From an uncultured Bacteroidales bacterium (GTDB taxonomy: Bacteria; Bacteroidota; Bacteroidia; Bacteroidales; Bacteroidaceae), in NCBI GenBank assembly GCA_902799655.1, contig CADCBH010000004.1, forward strand, positions 124,001 through 188,000: a stretch of 64,000 bases of DNA, in the 5' to 3' direction. Under the pieces are notes generated by a model. It did not search any database. It had not been told where the DNA came from and saw only the letters and a list, made by a program, of their open reading frames with translations. Position numbers and translations under genes: made by a program. This document shows, in pieces, positions 1 through 8,032 of this stretch. Every line of letters starts with the position of its first letter. Position 1 is the first letter of the stretch.

Positions 1-535
1 CATTGAGCTTAGCCTCATCCATAATCTCGTTGATATATGCCTGAGCATCGGTCTTGGCCTCATCTTTCAGCGACTCCACCAAACGAGCCTTAGCCTCGTC
101 GGCACTGAGTCCTGACAACTCCTCCAGTTTGGCACGCTCCTGCATCTGCATCTTCTCCAACTCGTCCTGCTTCAGGGTGAGCAGTTTCTTCTCATTGTCA
201 ATACGCGTCTGCTGGTTGTCCAACTCGTTCTTACGGCGGCCCAGTTCCTCTTGTCGCTGATTGAGCGACATCTCGCGCTGCTTCAGCTTATTTTCGCTCT
301 GCTGGATATGCTGATTGCGCTGCTGCACCTCCTTCTCCAGCTCACTTTTCTTGTTCAGGAACTTTTCCTTGACCTCCAATAACTTTTTCTCTTTGATGAC
401 TTCTGCCTCTTTTCTGGCAGCATCGACTATCTCATTATATTTCCCTTTGATGACAAAGCGGAAAATCAGAAAGCCACAGACACCACCCAGGACGAGGGCA
501 GCGGCAATGGCAATAATCGCAACAATAATGTTCAT
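1..535 (-). CDS. rny: Ribonuclease Y, N-terminal part (cut by window edge)
   Basis: The reading frame starts at the ATG at 535-533 and runs off the left edge, giving about 178 codons. The first ~27 residues are a hydrophobic membrane anchor ([20 protein letters not shown]). A long charged coiled coil follows, rich in K, E and Q. This matches the N-terminal region of RNase Y, the membrane-anchored endoribonuclease that starts mRNA turnover in many bacteria. The catalytic KH and HD domains would lie outside the window. It is the last visible gene of a minus-strand run with the zapB-like gene and zapA, 21 bases behind zapA. Certain as a membrane-anchored coiled-coil protein; RNase Y is inferred from this N-terminus and the zapA neighbourhood. 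Confidence 0.85.
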   Translation of the reverse strand, partial: MNIIVAIIAIAAALVLGGVCGFLIFRFVIKGKYNEIVDAARKEAEVIKEKKLLEVKEKFLNKKSELEKEVQQRNQHIQQSENKLKQREMSLNQRQEELGRRKNELDNQQTRIDNEKKLLTLKQDELEKMQMQERAKLEELSGLSADEAKARLVESLKDEAKTDAQAYINEIMDEAKLN

Positions 536-556
536 AAATAATATATATATGTAGTG

Positions 557-862
557 TTAATGATCTCTGAGCGCTTCTTCCATCTCGGTTGTCAGTCGGG
601 CGAGAACATTATTATAGGGCGACGTATCATTCAGCGCATGCTCCTTCTGATACATTAGCGCTACGTCGATGAGTGTCATCAGCGCTATTGTATGATCACT
701 TTTGCGCCCCTTGTATGCTTGTGCATAAGCATTATAGCGCTCAGTGATGAGCTTGGCGGCGGCACGATGATACTCCTCTTCGTCGCGTTTAACGACGACT
801 TCTATCTCTGCGTCATAGACGTGCAGCCTGATATGTAATTTGTCCTGATTCTGTTCTGCCAT
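557..862 (-). CDS. zapA: Cell division protein ZapA
   Basis: A 101-residue protein of the ZapA family, small cytoplasmic FtsZ-binding proteins that bundle FtsZ filaments at the division ring. The N-terminal ~45 residues are the globular beta/alpha part (HIRLHVYDAEIEVVVKRDEE). The rest is a long helix with ALMTLIDVALMYQ, typical of the ZapA dimerisation helix. The length matches the family. The gene lies 15 bases after a short coiled-coil gene and 21 bases before rny, the usual Bacteroidota arrangement. Confidence 0.85.
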   Translation of the reverse strand: MAEQNQDKLHIRLHVYDAEIEVVVKRDEEEYHRAAAKLITERYNAYAQAYKGRKSDHTIALMTLIDVALMYQKEHALNDTSPYNNVLARLTTEMEEALRDH

Positions 863-877
863 GGCTTGTTTCTCCCG

Positions 878-1177
878 TTACTGACTTTCATCGCTAAGGA
901 TAGCAATGCACTTATTGACATCTCGTATTAGCTTCGACAACCGATCTTTGGCACCAGCAAGGTTGCCATCGGTAATCTCGATCATCTTTGCCATCTTCAG
1001 CGAGTCATAGTCATGCTGCTTCTGGGCCATCTCAGCTTTCAACTGACTGACAGTCTTCTCATTCTCGCCTATCATAGCATGAAGCTCCGCATTTTCCTTC
1101 TTTAATTCTTGGAAGCGGAGTAGCAGCTGTCGCAGACGGGTTTCGAATGTTGCTAAGGTTTTTTCGTTAGCAGTCAT
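878..1177 (-). CDS. ZapB-like coiled-coil protein
   Basis: A 99-residue, almost entirely helical protein with a leucine/glutamate heptad pattern from about residue 10 to 70 (RLRQLLLRFQELKKENAEL). In Bacteroidota a short coiled-coil gene commonly precedes zapA and is annotated as ZapB-like or hypothetical. A division role is inferred only from position and coiled-coil character. Likely first gene of the zapB-like/zapA/rny operon, with a -7 type box just upstream at 1200-1207. Confidence 0.6.
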   Translation of the reverse strand: MTANEKTLATFETRLRQLLLRFQELKKENAELHAMIGENEKTVSQLKAEMAQKQHDYDSLKMAKMIEITDGNLAGAKDRLSKLIRDVNKCIAILSDESQ

Positions 1178-1199
1178 ATACCTTTCTCACTTTGTTCTA

Positions 1200-1207
1200 C
1201 AAAGGTA
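1200..1207 (-). promoter_or_regulatory. Candidate -7 box for the zapB-like/zapA/rny operon
   Basis: Read on the minus strand the site is TACCTTTG, matching the Bacteroidota -7 consensus TAnnTTTG, 22 bases before the start codon of the zapB-like gene. No good TTTG -33 box lies at the usual distance. Confidence 0.5.
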
Positions 1208-1261
1208 GGAATTATAATTGACAATTAATCATTGGCAATTGATAATTATTTTTTTTTAACG

Positions 1262-1876
1262 TTATTCCTTGGGTTTGGGCTCTTTCTTGGCGAGCATCAC
1301 GATGCGGTACACAAAATCAGTCACCCATTTCTGTGAGTAGCCCAACTTCTGATTATACTGGCGGATAGCCACTACAGCCTTCAACACACCAGCATCGCTG
1401 AAGTCGTTTTTAGTGAAGATGTCATTGACCGTCTTTTCCGTCATCGTGTGGATGGCTTTTTTGAAGAATCCCGGCAGACGCAGTTTAAACTTCATCAGGT
1501 TACCCGTCAGCATCAGCAGATCCTGTGAGAATCCGCTAAACTGGTACATATAGGTCTGTATGTCCTGCGGTTTCTTGCAACGCTTGCGGATGCTCGCCTC
1601 TATTTCCTTGGTAAAGTCGTCATCCATGCTGTAGAGTTCTTTGAGCATCTTCTTACAGCGCGACTTCTCAGCCAATCCCAGTTTATTATTCTGCGTAGGT
1701 ACCTTCAGCGTAGCCTTGAAGGTACGCAGGTCGGGCAGTGCCGCCAAATTGGTAATGCCGAGGTCGGCAGCCATCACAGACTGAAAATATACGCGAATAA
1801 GTGTCATGAAATCCTCCATGCCACCAACTCTCTGTTCCTCCTCTTTCTTTCCGAATAATTTACCTATCCAACTCAT
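1262..1876 (-). CDS. Conserved Bacteroidota hypothetical protein
   Basis: About 204 residues beginning MSWIGKLFGKKEEE. I chose the ATG at 1876 rather than 1957 because the upstream extension (MNWKEKRMNSFVL...) would overlap the -7 box at 1897-1904 and looks non-coding. No signal peptide; basic and helical, with a C-terminal AKKEPKPKE tail. I do not recognise a domain. It faces the AraC-type regulator across a divergent promoter region. Confidence 0.6.
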   Translation of the reverse strand: MSWIGKLFGKKEEEQRVGGMEDFMTLIRVYFQSVMAADLGITNLAALPDLRTFKATLKVPTQNNKLGLAEKSRCKKMLKELYSMDDDFTKEIEASIRKRCKKPQDIQTYMYQFSGFSQDLLMLTGNLMKFKLRLPGFFKKAIHTMTEKTVNDIFTKNDFSDAGVLKAVVAIRQYNQKLGYSQKWVTDFVYRIVMLAKKEPKPKE

Positions 1877-1896
1877 TGTTTCTAAAATTATGCCTG

Positions 1897-1904
1897 CAAA
1901 GGTA
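1897..1904 (-). promoter_or_regulatory. Candidate -7 box for the hypothetical gene at 1262-1876
   Basis: TACCTTTG on the minus strand, 20 bases before the chosen start at 1876. It supports the shorter start. Confidence 0.5.
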
Positions 1905-1945
1905 CGAAAAAACGCGTGAAGGACAAAAGAATTCATTCTTTTTTC

Positions 1946-1975
1946 TTTCCAATTCAAAGAAAGTTAGTATCTTTG
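1946..1975 (+). promoter_or_regulatory. Candidate promoter of the AraC-type regulator
   Basis: TATCTTTG (1968-1975) fits TAnnTTTG. A near-match -33 element TTTC (1946-1949) lies 18 bases upstream. The start codon of the regulator is 20 bases downstream. Confidence 0.5.
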
Positions 1976-1994
1976 CAACAAAATCTTTGAAAGA

Positions 1995-2555
1995 ATGACA
2001 GAAAAAGAGATTAAACAACTGCAGGCAGAGAATGCCGCATTGCGTGAAGAAGTATCCCGTCTAAAAGACGAGATGGTACGTTTAGTCAGTCGCAACCTCG
2101 ACCTCTCGGAGCGTTTCGAGGATGACGTGACACTACGTCTGCGTGTAGCGGCAGCTCGGGAGATGATGGAGAACAATCTGAAGCGTCAGCGCAATGCCGA
2201 CTTGCAGGACGATGGTCAACTATTGGCCATCATCGAGATGAAACTTGAACAAGAGCAGCCCCATCTGAATGCTGATTTCGACGGTGCTGCCTTGGCCGAA
2301 CTGATGGGTGTCAGTCAAGAACGTTTGAGCCGCCTCTTCCACCACATGGCGCTCTATCGCACACCGAATGCCTATCTCGACAATCTGCGTACACTGACCG
2401 CTATGCGCCTATTGCGCGAGAAGCCCAATTATAATATTGCCACAGTTGCCGAAGAGGCAGGATTCAACAATGTGCGCACAATGCAGCGTAAGATTACTGA
2501 CGCCATCGATATGACACCTGCTGAGTATCGCGCCCTCTTTACCCGCGACTTATAA
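1995..2555 (+). CDS. AraC-type HTH transcription regulator with N-terminal coiled coil
   Basis: A 186-residue protein. Residues ~1-45 form a short coiled coil ([19 protein letters not shown]) and ~85-183 a double helix-turn-helix of the AraC family: [16 protein letters not shown] as first recognition element, [19 protein letters not shown] as second, ending with the family's TPAEYR motif. There is no ligand-binding or receiver domain, so it probably acts as a stand-alone DNA-binding protein that dimerises through the coiled coil. The target is unknown; rfbA follows 38 bases downstream and may be co-transcribed. Confidence 0.75.
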   Translation: MTEKEIKQLQAENAALREEVSRLKDEMVRLVSRNLDLSERFEDDVTLRLRVAAAREMMENNLKRQRNADLQDDGQLLAIIEMKLEQEQPHLNADFDGAALAELMGVSQERLSRLFHHMALYRTPNAYLDNLRTLTAMRLLREKPNYNIATVAEEAGFNNVRTMQRKITDAIDMTPAEYRALFTRDL

Positions 2556-2593
2556 AACGGCATCTTCAAAACAAACCAAACGAGAAAAATACT

Positions 2594-3472
2594 ATGAAAG
2601 GTATCGTACTTGCTGGCGGTAGCGGCACACGTCTCTACCCCATTACCAAAGGTATATCGAAGCAGCTCATCCCCATCTTCGACAAGCCTATGATCTATTA
2701 CCCCATCTCAACGCTGATGCTTGCCGGCATCCGTGAGATACTGATTATCTCGACACCCTACGACCTGCCCGGCTTCAAGCGTCTGTTGGGCGATGGCAGC
2801 GACCTGGGCGTACGTTTCGAGTATGCCGAGCAGCCCAGTCCCGACGGTCTGGCTCAGGCCTTTATCATTGGCGAGAAATTTATTGGCAAAGACTGCGCCT
2901 GTCTTGTTCTGGGCGACAACATATTCTATGGCAGTGGCTTTACAGGCATGCTGAAGCAGGCCGTAAAGAGTGCCGAAGAGGAGGGGCGCGCTACTGTCTT
3001 CGGTTATTACGTCAATGATCCCGAGCGCTACGGTGTCGCAGAGTTCGACAAGGACGGCAACTGTCTCTCTATTGAGGAGAAGCCCGCCAATCCTAAGTCC
3101 AACTATGCAGTAGTAGGCCTCTATTTCTATCCTAACAGTGTGGTGGAGATTGCCAAGAACATCAAGCCATCGGCACGTGGAGAACTGGAGATTACCACAG
3201 TAAACCAGACATACTTGGAGCAAAAGAACCTGCTTGTACAGACGCTACAGCGCGGATTTGCATGGCTCGACACTGGTACCCACGATTCACTCAGCGAAGC
3301 CTCGACATTCATCGAGGTCATTGAGAAGCGACAAGGACTGAAGGTCGCCTGCTTGGAAGAGATAGCTTACAAACGCAGCTGGATTAGTCGTGAACAGTTG
3401 AAGGCACTAGCTGAGCCTATGGCTAAGAACGACTATGGCAAATACCTGCTACGTCGTGCTGAAGAGAAATAA
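2594..3472 (+). CDS. rfbA: Glucose-1-phosphate thymidylyltransferase RmlA
   Basis: A 292-residue enzyme that makes dTDP-glucose from dTTP and glucose-1-phosphate, first step of dTDP-rhamnose synthesis. The nucleotide-binding signature [18 protein letters not shown] is at residues 8-25, followed by [16 protein letters not shown] and EEKP motifs, all typical of RmlA. The length is that of the family. No rfbB/C/D genes are in the window, so the rest of the pathway is elsewhere. The end is convergent with the GHMP-kinase fusion, 5 bases apart. Confidence 0.93.
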   Translation: MKGIVLAGGSGTRLYPITKGISKQLIPIFDKPMIYYPISTLMLAGIREILIISTPYDLPGFKRLLGDGSDLGVRFEYAEQPSPDGLAQAFIIGEKFIGKDCACLVLGDNIFYGSGFTGMLKQAVKSAEEEGRATVFGYYVNDPERYGVAEFDKDGNCLSIEEKPANPKSNYAVVGLYFYPNSVVEIAKNIKPSARGELEITTVNQTYLEQKNLLVQTLQRGFAWLDTGTHDSLSEASTFIEVIEKRQGLKVACLEEIAYKRSWISREQLKALAEPMAKNDYGKYLLRRAEEK

Positions 3473-3477
3473 GCCAG

Positions 3478-5412
3478 TTAGTCACCAAACTGGTTGACGC
3501 AGTCTCGCAACGCCTTGGGATTACCCATATCGTACATTTTTCCGTTCAGACGGACACCTATCATGCCGCTCTTCTGGCGAACAGCCTCAAGAGCGGCTGT
3601 CAGTTCTATCTCACGCGTCATATCTCCATCCTCATCAGCCTTCTGAATGTCGGCAGCCAACTGTGCAAAGACCTCGGGGGTAAGGACATATTGCCCAAAA
3701 ACGCTGTAATACTCCTTTTTACCTTCTTTATTGCGCACGCCAAGAAACTCTTCTGCATAACTGGCTTTGGGCTTCTCATTCATCACCGATACGTTCAGCA
3801 CCGAACGTTCCTTGTTCTCCCAAACACCGCTCAAGATACCATAATGGCTCACCTGTGCCAGAGGCACGGTATGGATGCTCACCATCAGCTGGTTATAGTG
3901 TTCGTACTCCTCAATCATCTGCAGGGCACATGGTTTATTGGTTGTCGAGCGATAGATGGTGTCGCCCAGCAACAGTAATACAGGCTCGTTGCCAGCAAAC
4001 TCAGCAGCCTGATAGACGGAATGTCCGAAGCCTCGTTTCTCATGCTGATAGACGTAGCGCAGACGTTTGCCGATATCCAGGATACGGTTTTCATACTCCT
4101 GAGCCTCAGGGTTAAGCTTATGCAAATGCTCCTCCGACAATTGGCGCTCAAAGAATTCGGTATATTGAAGGCGCTCCTCTTCAGAACCCAGCACCAGACA
4201 AATCTCCTCGACACCGCTCTTCACCAGTTCTTCCAATAGGATGAGGATGACAGGGCGCACCATACCGTCGGCACACGGAATTGGGAAGAAGTCTTTCTTC
4301 AGGGCGCGTGTAGCGGGATAGAGACGGGTGCCAAAGCCAGCCACAGGGATAATAGCCTTACGGACGGTATGTACAGGATGCAACGTCAGTGCATAGGCCC
4401 GCATACCTTGTCCGTTCAGATAGTCGATGAGTTGTTGCTGCGCGTCGGCATTGCGAGCCAGGAACTGTACCGAACCGTCGCCGTGCGAGCCCACACCCTT
4501 GCCACCATAGACCAGCGGTTGAATCTGAGGGTCCTTCAGAACCTCATGGAGTTTAGGTGCCCACAAGGCAGGCGACATAGGTGCCACATATTTATCAAAC
4601 TTTTTCTCAGCCTCCGTCATCAGCGCACCAAGGGCTTCAGCATCACCATTGGCCATATAGCCGATGGCGCGGTTCACCATCTCATGGTTCCACTCTCCCA
4701 GTGCTTTGTGCAGATTACGTTCAGCCTCGTTCGAAGCAAAGGGGTACGACTTGTTCAGGTCCGACAGGATGCGGATTGTATCTTTAGAAGCGCACAGGTC
4801 AGCAAACACCCAGTAGAGAGGTTTCTTCACATTGAGGGTCTTGACTTCAATCTCATCACCGTCGAAAGTCATCAGATTAGGCTTCACGCCAAACGCACAG
4901 GCCTGATCCAAACGGCCACAGCGCGACGAAGTACGGAGCTCGCCAAGGTAAGCGATATTCATCTCACCCAGCGTATTCAGGTTGAGTTTATAGAGCTTAT
5001 TAAAAGCACGGGCCACCAAAACGCAGATGGCTGCCGAGCTCGACAGTCCACTCTTCATAGGCAGTGTCATCTTCGTGATACGTATGCGCACACCACCAAC
5101 CTTATACCATTCCAGCATATAGGAAGCCACTCCCGCACAATAGCAGAAGAAAGAGCCCGACTTCGCCACCGACTTCAGTTCAGCCTCATTCATGCGACAG
5201 GAGAAGTCGCTCCATTCCGAACTGATCTCCGGTGCATCACTATACATCTCAAAAATAGGCGATTTCTCCACCTCCGCATAGATACCTTGCTCGATACCTG
5301 TTACGATAGAAGCACCTGGCAGAATATCTGCATTCATCGTACGATAGTGACCAGCCCAGTCAGTATGCTCACCGAAAAGGCAAAGGCGTCCGGGGACAAA
5401 TAAATTAATCAT
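3478..5412 (-). CDS. Fused GHMP sugar kinase and sugar-1-phosphate nucleotidylyltransferase
   Basis: A 644-residue two-domain protein. Residues 1 to ~345 are a GHMP kinase with the N-terminal VPGRLCLFGEHTDW motif, the phosphate-binding loop LPMKSGLSSSAA (117-128) and the C-terminal glycine motif GGKGVGSHGDGS (303-314). Residues ~350-644 are a nucleotidylyltransferase of the GalU/RmlA fold with AGFGTRLYP (358-366) and LLLLGDTIY. The order kinase then pyrophosphorylase suggests a salvage enzyme turning a free sugar into sugar-1-phosphate and then an NDP-sugar. This is analogous in logic to Bacteroides Fkp, although there the domain order is the reverse. The sugar and nucleotide cannot be read from sequence. 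Confidence 0.85.
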   Translation of the reverse strand: MINLFVPGRLCLFGEHTDWAGHYRTMNADILPGASIVTGIEQGIYAEVEKSPIFEMYSDAPEISSEWSDFSCRMNEAELKSVAKSGSFFCYCAGVASYMLEWYKVGGVRIRITKMTLPMKSGLSSSAAICVLVARAFNKLYKLNLNTLGEMNIAYLGELRTSSRCGRLDQACAFGVKPNLMTFDGDEIEVKTLNVKKPLYWVFADLCASKDTIRILSDLNKSYPFASNEAERNLHKALGEWNHEMVNRAIGYMANGDAEALGALMTEAEKKFDKYVAPMSPALWAPKLHEVLKDPQIQPLVYGGKGVGSHGDGSVQFLARNADAQQQLIDYLNGQGMRAYALTLHPVHTVRKAIIPVAGFGTRLYPATRALKKDFFPIPCADGMVRPVILILLEELVKSGVEEICLVLGSEEERLQYTEFFERQLSEEHLHKLNPEAQEYENRILDIGKRLRYVYQHEKRGFGHSVYQAAEFAGNEPVLLLLGDTIYRSTTNKPCALQMIEEYEHYNQLMVSIHTVPLAQVSHYGILSGVWENKERSVLNVSVMNEKPKASYAEEFLGVRNKEGKKEYYSVFGQYVLTPEVFAQLAADIQKADEDGDMTREIELTAALEAVRQKSGMIGVRLNGKMYDMGNPKALRDCVNQFGD

Positions 5413-5444
5413 TGTATGAGTAATATTAAGATTGTTTTCATGTA

Positions 5445-5452
5445 CAAAGATA
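5445..5452 (-). promoter_or_regulatory. Candidate -7 box for the GHMP-kinase fusion
   Basis: TATCTTTG on the minus strand, 32 bases before the start codon at 5412. No clear -33 box at the usual distance. Confidence 0.45.
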
Positions 5453-5492
5453 CGCTTTTTTCTCGTAAAAACGCATTTTTCCCTTAAAATAT

Positions 5493-5523
5493 TTTGCGAA
5501 AAGGATATTTTTACTTACTTTTG
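5493..5523 (+). promoter_or_regulatory. Promoter of the ECF sigma factor gene
   Basis: A full match to the Bacteroidota primary sigma consensus: TTTG at 5493-5496, a 19-base spacer and TACTTTTG at 5516-5523. The start codon at 5609 lies 85 bases further, leaving a leader of roughly 75 bases. Confidence 0.75.
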
Positions 5524-5608
5524 CAGCGATAAACAAAAAAAAGTTAATAACTAAACAATATTGCCTATAGACGAAAACTCTACTTCATAACTATAAAACA
5601 AGATAGAA

Positions 5609-6208
5609 ATGAAGAATTATGCAAGTTGTACCGACGAAGCGTTGGCACTGCTTTACATAGATGGAGACAATAGGGCATTTGATGAGTTATTAGCTCGCAA
5701 TCAACAGAAGCTCTTTTCGTATATCATGTTCGTGGTCCGCGACCCCGAGATGGCTAACGACGTGTTCCAAGAGACATTCGTTAAGGTCATCTGTAAGTTG
5801 CAGGCAGGTAAATACACCGACTCAGGCAAGTTCTCTTTCTGGCTGACACGCATCGCCCATAACATTATTATGGACAACTACCGCGACCAGAAAGTAGCCA
5901 ACATCGTTGAGCCTACCGCTGACAACGACCTCAACAAGCTACGTAGCGACAGTCTAATGGATCTCAACCGCGAGAACACGTATGTCAACGAGCAGGTGCT
6001 CGACGATGTGCGCCATCTGATGGATGCCCTGCCCGCCCCTCAGCGCGAGGTAGTTTTCATGCGCTTCTATCAGGAGATGTCGTTCAAGGAGATTGCTGAA
6101 CTGACGGGCGTCAGCATCAATACCTCATTAGGACGTATGCGCTACGCCATCATCAACATGCGGCGCATGGCCAAGCAGCACCACATTCAGCTAAACATGG
6201 AGTTATAA
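5609..6208 (+). CDS. RNA polymerase sigma factor, ECF/sigma-70 family
   Basis: A 199-residue sigma factor. Region 2 lies at about residues 20-90 (DELLARNQQKLFSYIMFVV, ANDVFQETFVKVI, FSFWLTRIAHNIIMDNYR). Region 4 is at ~135-190 (PAPQREVVFMRFYQEMSFKE, then a helix-turn-helix IAELTGVSINTSLGRMRYA). The length is normal for ECF sigma factors. No anti-sigma factor or TonB-type receptor is next to it, so this one is not part of a FecI/FecR/SusC unit. Its end overlaps the rpe stop by 6 bases on the opposite strand. Confidence 0.88.
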   Translation: MKNYASCTDEALALLYIDGDNRAFDELLARNQQKLFSYIMFVVRDPEMANDVFQETFVKVICKLQAGKYTDSGKFSFWLTRIAHNIIMDNYRDQKVANIVEPTADNDLNKLRSDSLMDLNRENTYVNEQVLDDVRHLMDALPAPQREVVFMRFYQEMSFKEIAELTGVSINTSLGRMRYAIINMRRMAKQHHIQLNMEL

Positions 6209-6853
6209 AGCTCGCAAACCTCTGATGGTTTCTTCGGGATTCTTACTTCCGAAGACATAACTGCCTGCTACCAACACGTCGGCACCAGCCTCAACAAGGC
6301 GGGGAGCAGTCTCTTGCTGAACACCACCGTCAATCTCTATCAAGGCCTTCGAACCGCTCTCGTCGATGAGTTTATGAAGACGCTTGACCTTCTCAATGGT
6401 GTTCTCGATAAACTTCTGACCACCAAAACCTGGATTGACGCTCATCAGCAGTACCATCTCTACATCACAAATGATATCCTCCAAGACAGACACAGGAGTT
6501 GCAGGATTCAGCGTAACGGCAGCCTTCATACCAGCATTATGAATCTCCTGAACAGTACGATGCAGATGGGTGCAGGCCTCATAATGCACGTTCATCATCA
6601 TAGCTCCCAGCTTAGCAGTCTGCTGGATGTAGTGCTCGGGATGAACGATCATGTAGTGCACGTCGAGCGGTTTCTTACATTTCTTTGCCACCGCTTCCAG
6701 CACGGGGAAACCAAACGAGATGTTCGGTACGAAGACACCGTCCATCACATCCAGATGAAGCCAGTCAGCCTCACTACGGTTAATCATCTCAAGGTCGCTG
6801 TCCAGATGCAGGAAATCAGCTGCAAGCAGCGACGGGGATACCATTGTAGCCAT
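6203..6853 (-). CDS. rpe: Ribulose-phosphate 3-epimerase
   Basis: A 216-residue TIM-barrel enzyme interconverting ribulose-5-phosphate and xylulose-5-phosphate in the pentose phosphate pathway. Visible motifs are SPSLLAADF at the N-terminus, LHLDVMDGVFVPNISFG (metal-binding histidine and catalytic aspartate), MIVHPEHYI, LLMSVNPGFGGQKF and EIDGGV. The length is typical. It follows fmt on the same strand after a 174-base gap that holds only a weak 5-bp hairpin near 6974-6990, so co-transcription is possible. Confidence 0.95.
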   Translation of the reverse strand: MATMVSPSLLAADFLHLDSDLEMINRSEADWLHLDVMDGVFVPNISFGFPVLEAVAKKCKKPLDVHYMIVHPEHYIQQTAKLGAMMMNVHYEACTHLHRTVQEIHNAGMKAAVTLNPATPVSVLEDIICDVEMVLLMSVNPGFGGQKFIENTIEKVKRLHKLIDESGSKALIEIDGGVQQETAPRLVEAGADVLVAGSYVFGSKNPEETIRGLRAL

Positions 6854-7027
6854 AATTCGGATTCTTTTGAGTGTTACACATACGCGCGAACTGTTTGATA
6901 AACAGAATCGTTGACGGGCTTGGCTGGAAATCGTTTTGTGTAGAATGTTGCATAGGCATACTTTTTATAAGTTGTTTCTATTTGAGAAACGTACAGCCCT
7001 ACCCTTTTATTATCTCACTAACAAAAT

Positions 7028-7999
7028 TTATTTTACGTGACAGTCGGCAAGCTGCTTCATACCGTTCAGAAAGTCAGCAGCCAGCATGCGTTTCTTGCCA
7101 GCCAGCTGCAGTTCTACAAGTTCCAGCAGTTCGTCGGCAGCAGAGACATAGAGCGATTTGCCCTCAACGGACAACGAGCCGCTACCCTGCCCTTTCCGTC
7201 CCGTTTTGCGGGTTTTGAAGATCTTCAGCACCGTTTCTTTAGCATCAGGAGTCACCAGCGTAGTCCATGCGCCTGGATAGGGACTCAGTCCGCGTACGAA
7301 GTCATACACCTGTTTAGCAGTCTTCATCCAGTCAATCTGACAGGTCTCCTTGAAGATTTTGGGGGCATTCTTGATGGCCAAACCATCAAGAACACTATCT
7401 TGGGCGATGGTTGCAGGATGGCCGTCGGCAGCGATGATGGCTTCGAGGGTCTCTATGCATATATGGGCCCCGAGGTGCATCAGACCGTCATAAACATACT
7501 CCACATCGGCATCGTCGGGAATCGGGAAATGCTTCTTCAAAATGATGCGACCTGTGTCGATGTCATGGTCGAGGAAGAAGGTCGTCACGCCGGTTTCCGT
7601 CTCACCATTGATGACCGCCCAGTTGATGGGGGCGGCACCGCGATACTGGGGCAGTAAGGCGGCATGCACGTTGAAGGTACCGTATTCGGGCATTGCCCAC
7701 ACCACCTCGGGCAACATCCTGAAGGCTACCACGACCTGCAGGTTAGCGCGGTATGAGCGCAACTGCTCCACGAACTCAGGGTCCTTCATCTTCTCGGGTT
7801 GCAGCACGGGCAGTCCCTTCTCCAGTGCATATTTCTTCACCTCCGAAGGCTGCATCTCTGTCTGATGCCTGCCCACGGGTTTATCGGGCTGCGTCACCAC
7901 AGCCACCACGTTATACTCGTTCTCCACCAGTGCCTGCAAGGTTTCTACTGCAAACTCCGGTGTTCCCATAAAAACTATTCTTAAATCGTTTTTTGTCAT
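7028..7999 (-). CDS. fmt: Methionyl-tRNA formyltransferase
   Basis: A 323-residue protein that formylates initiator Met-tRNA. N-terminal Rossmann-like domain beginning LRIVFMGTPEFAVETL, the formyl-THF site with NVHAALLPQYRGAAPINWA, and DHDIDTG. The smaller OB-type C-terminal domain starts near residue 210 and carries SPYPGAWT. Length and motif order are those of Fmt. It lies 33 bases downstream of the CLC gene on the same strand, so a clc-fmt(-rpe) operon is likely. Confidence 0.95.
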   Translation of the reverse strand: MTKNDLRIVFMGTPEFAVETLQALVENEYNVVAVVTQPDKPVGRHQTEMQPSEVKKYALEKGLPVLQPEKMKDPEFVEQLRSYRANLQVVVAFRMLPEVVWAMPEYGTFNVHAALLPQYRGAAPINWAVINGETETGVTTFFLDHDIDTGRIILKKHFPIPDDADVEYVYDGLMHLGAHICIETLEAIIAADGHPATIAQDSVLDGLAIKNAPKIFKETCQIDWMKTAKQVYDFVRGLSPYPGAWTTLVTPDAKETVLKIFKTRKTGRKGQGSGSLSVEGKSLYVSAADELLELVELQLAGKKRMLAADFLNGMKQLADCHVK

Positions 8000-8032
8000 G
8001 TCGCTATGTCGATGTTTCGAGATTTCGAAAAA

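Noticed and set aside
4369..5403. Plus-strand open frame of 344 codons opposite the GHMP-kinase fusion
   Set aside because: The composition is rich in His, Arg and Gln, as expected for an antisense frame, and the minus strand carries clear kinase motifs throughout.
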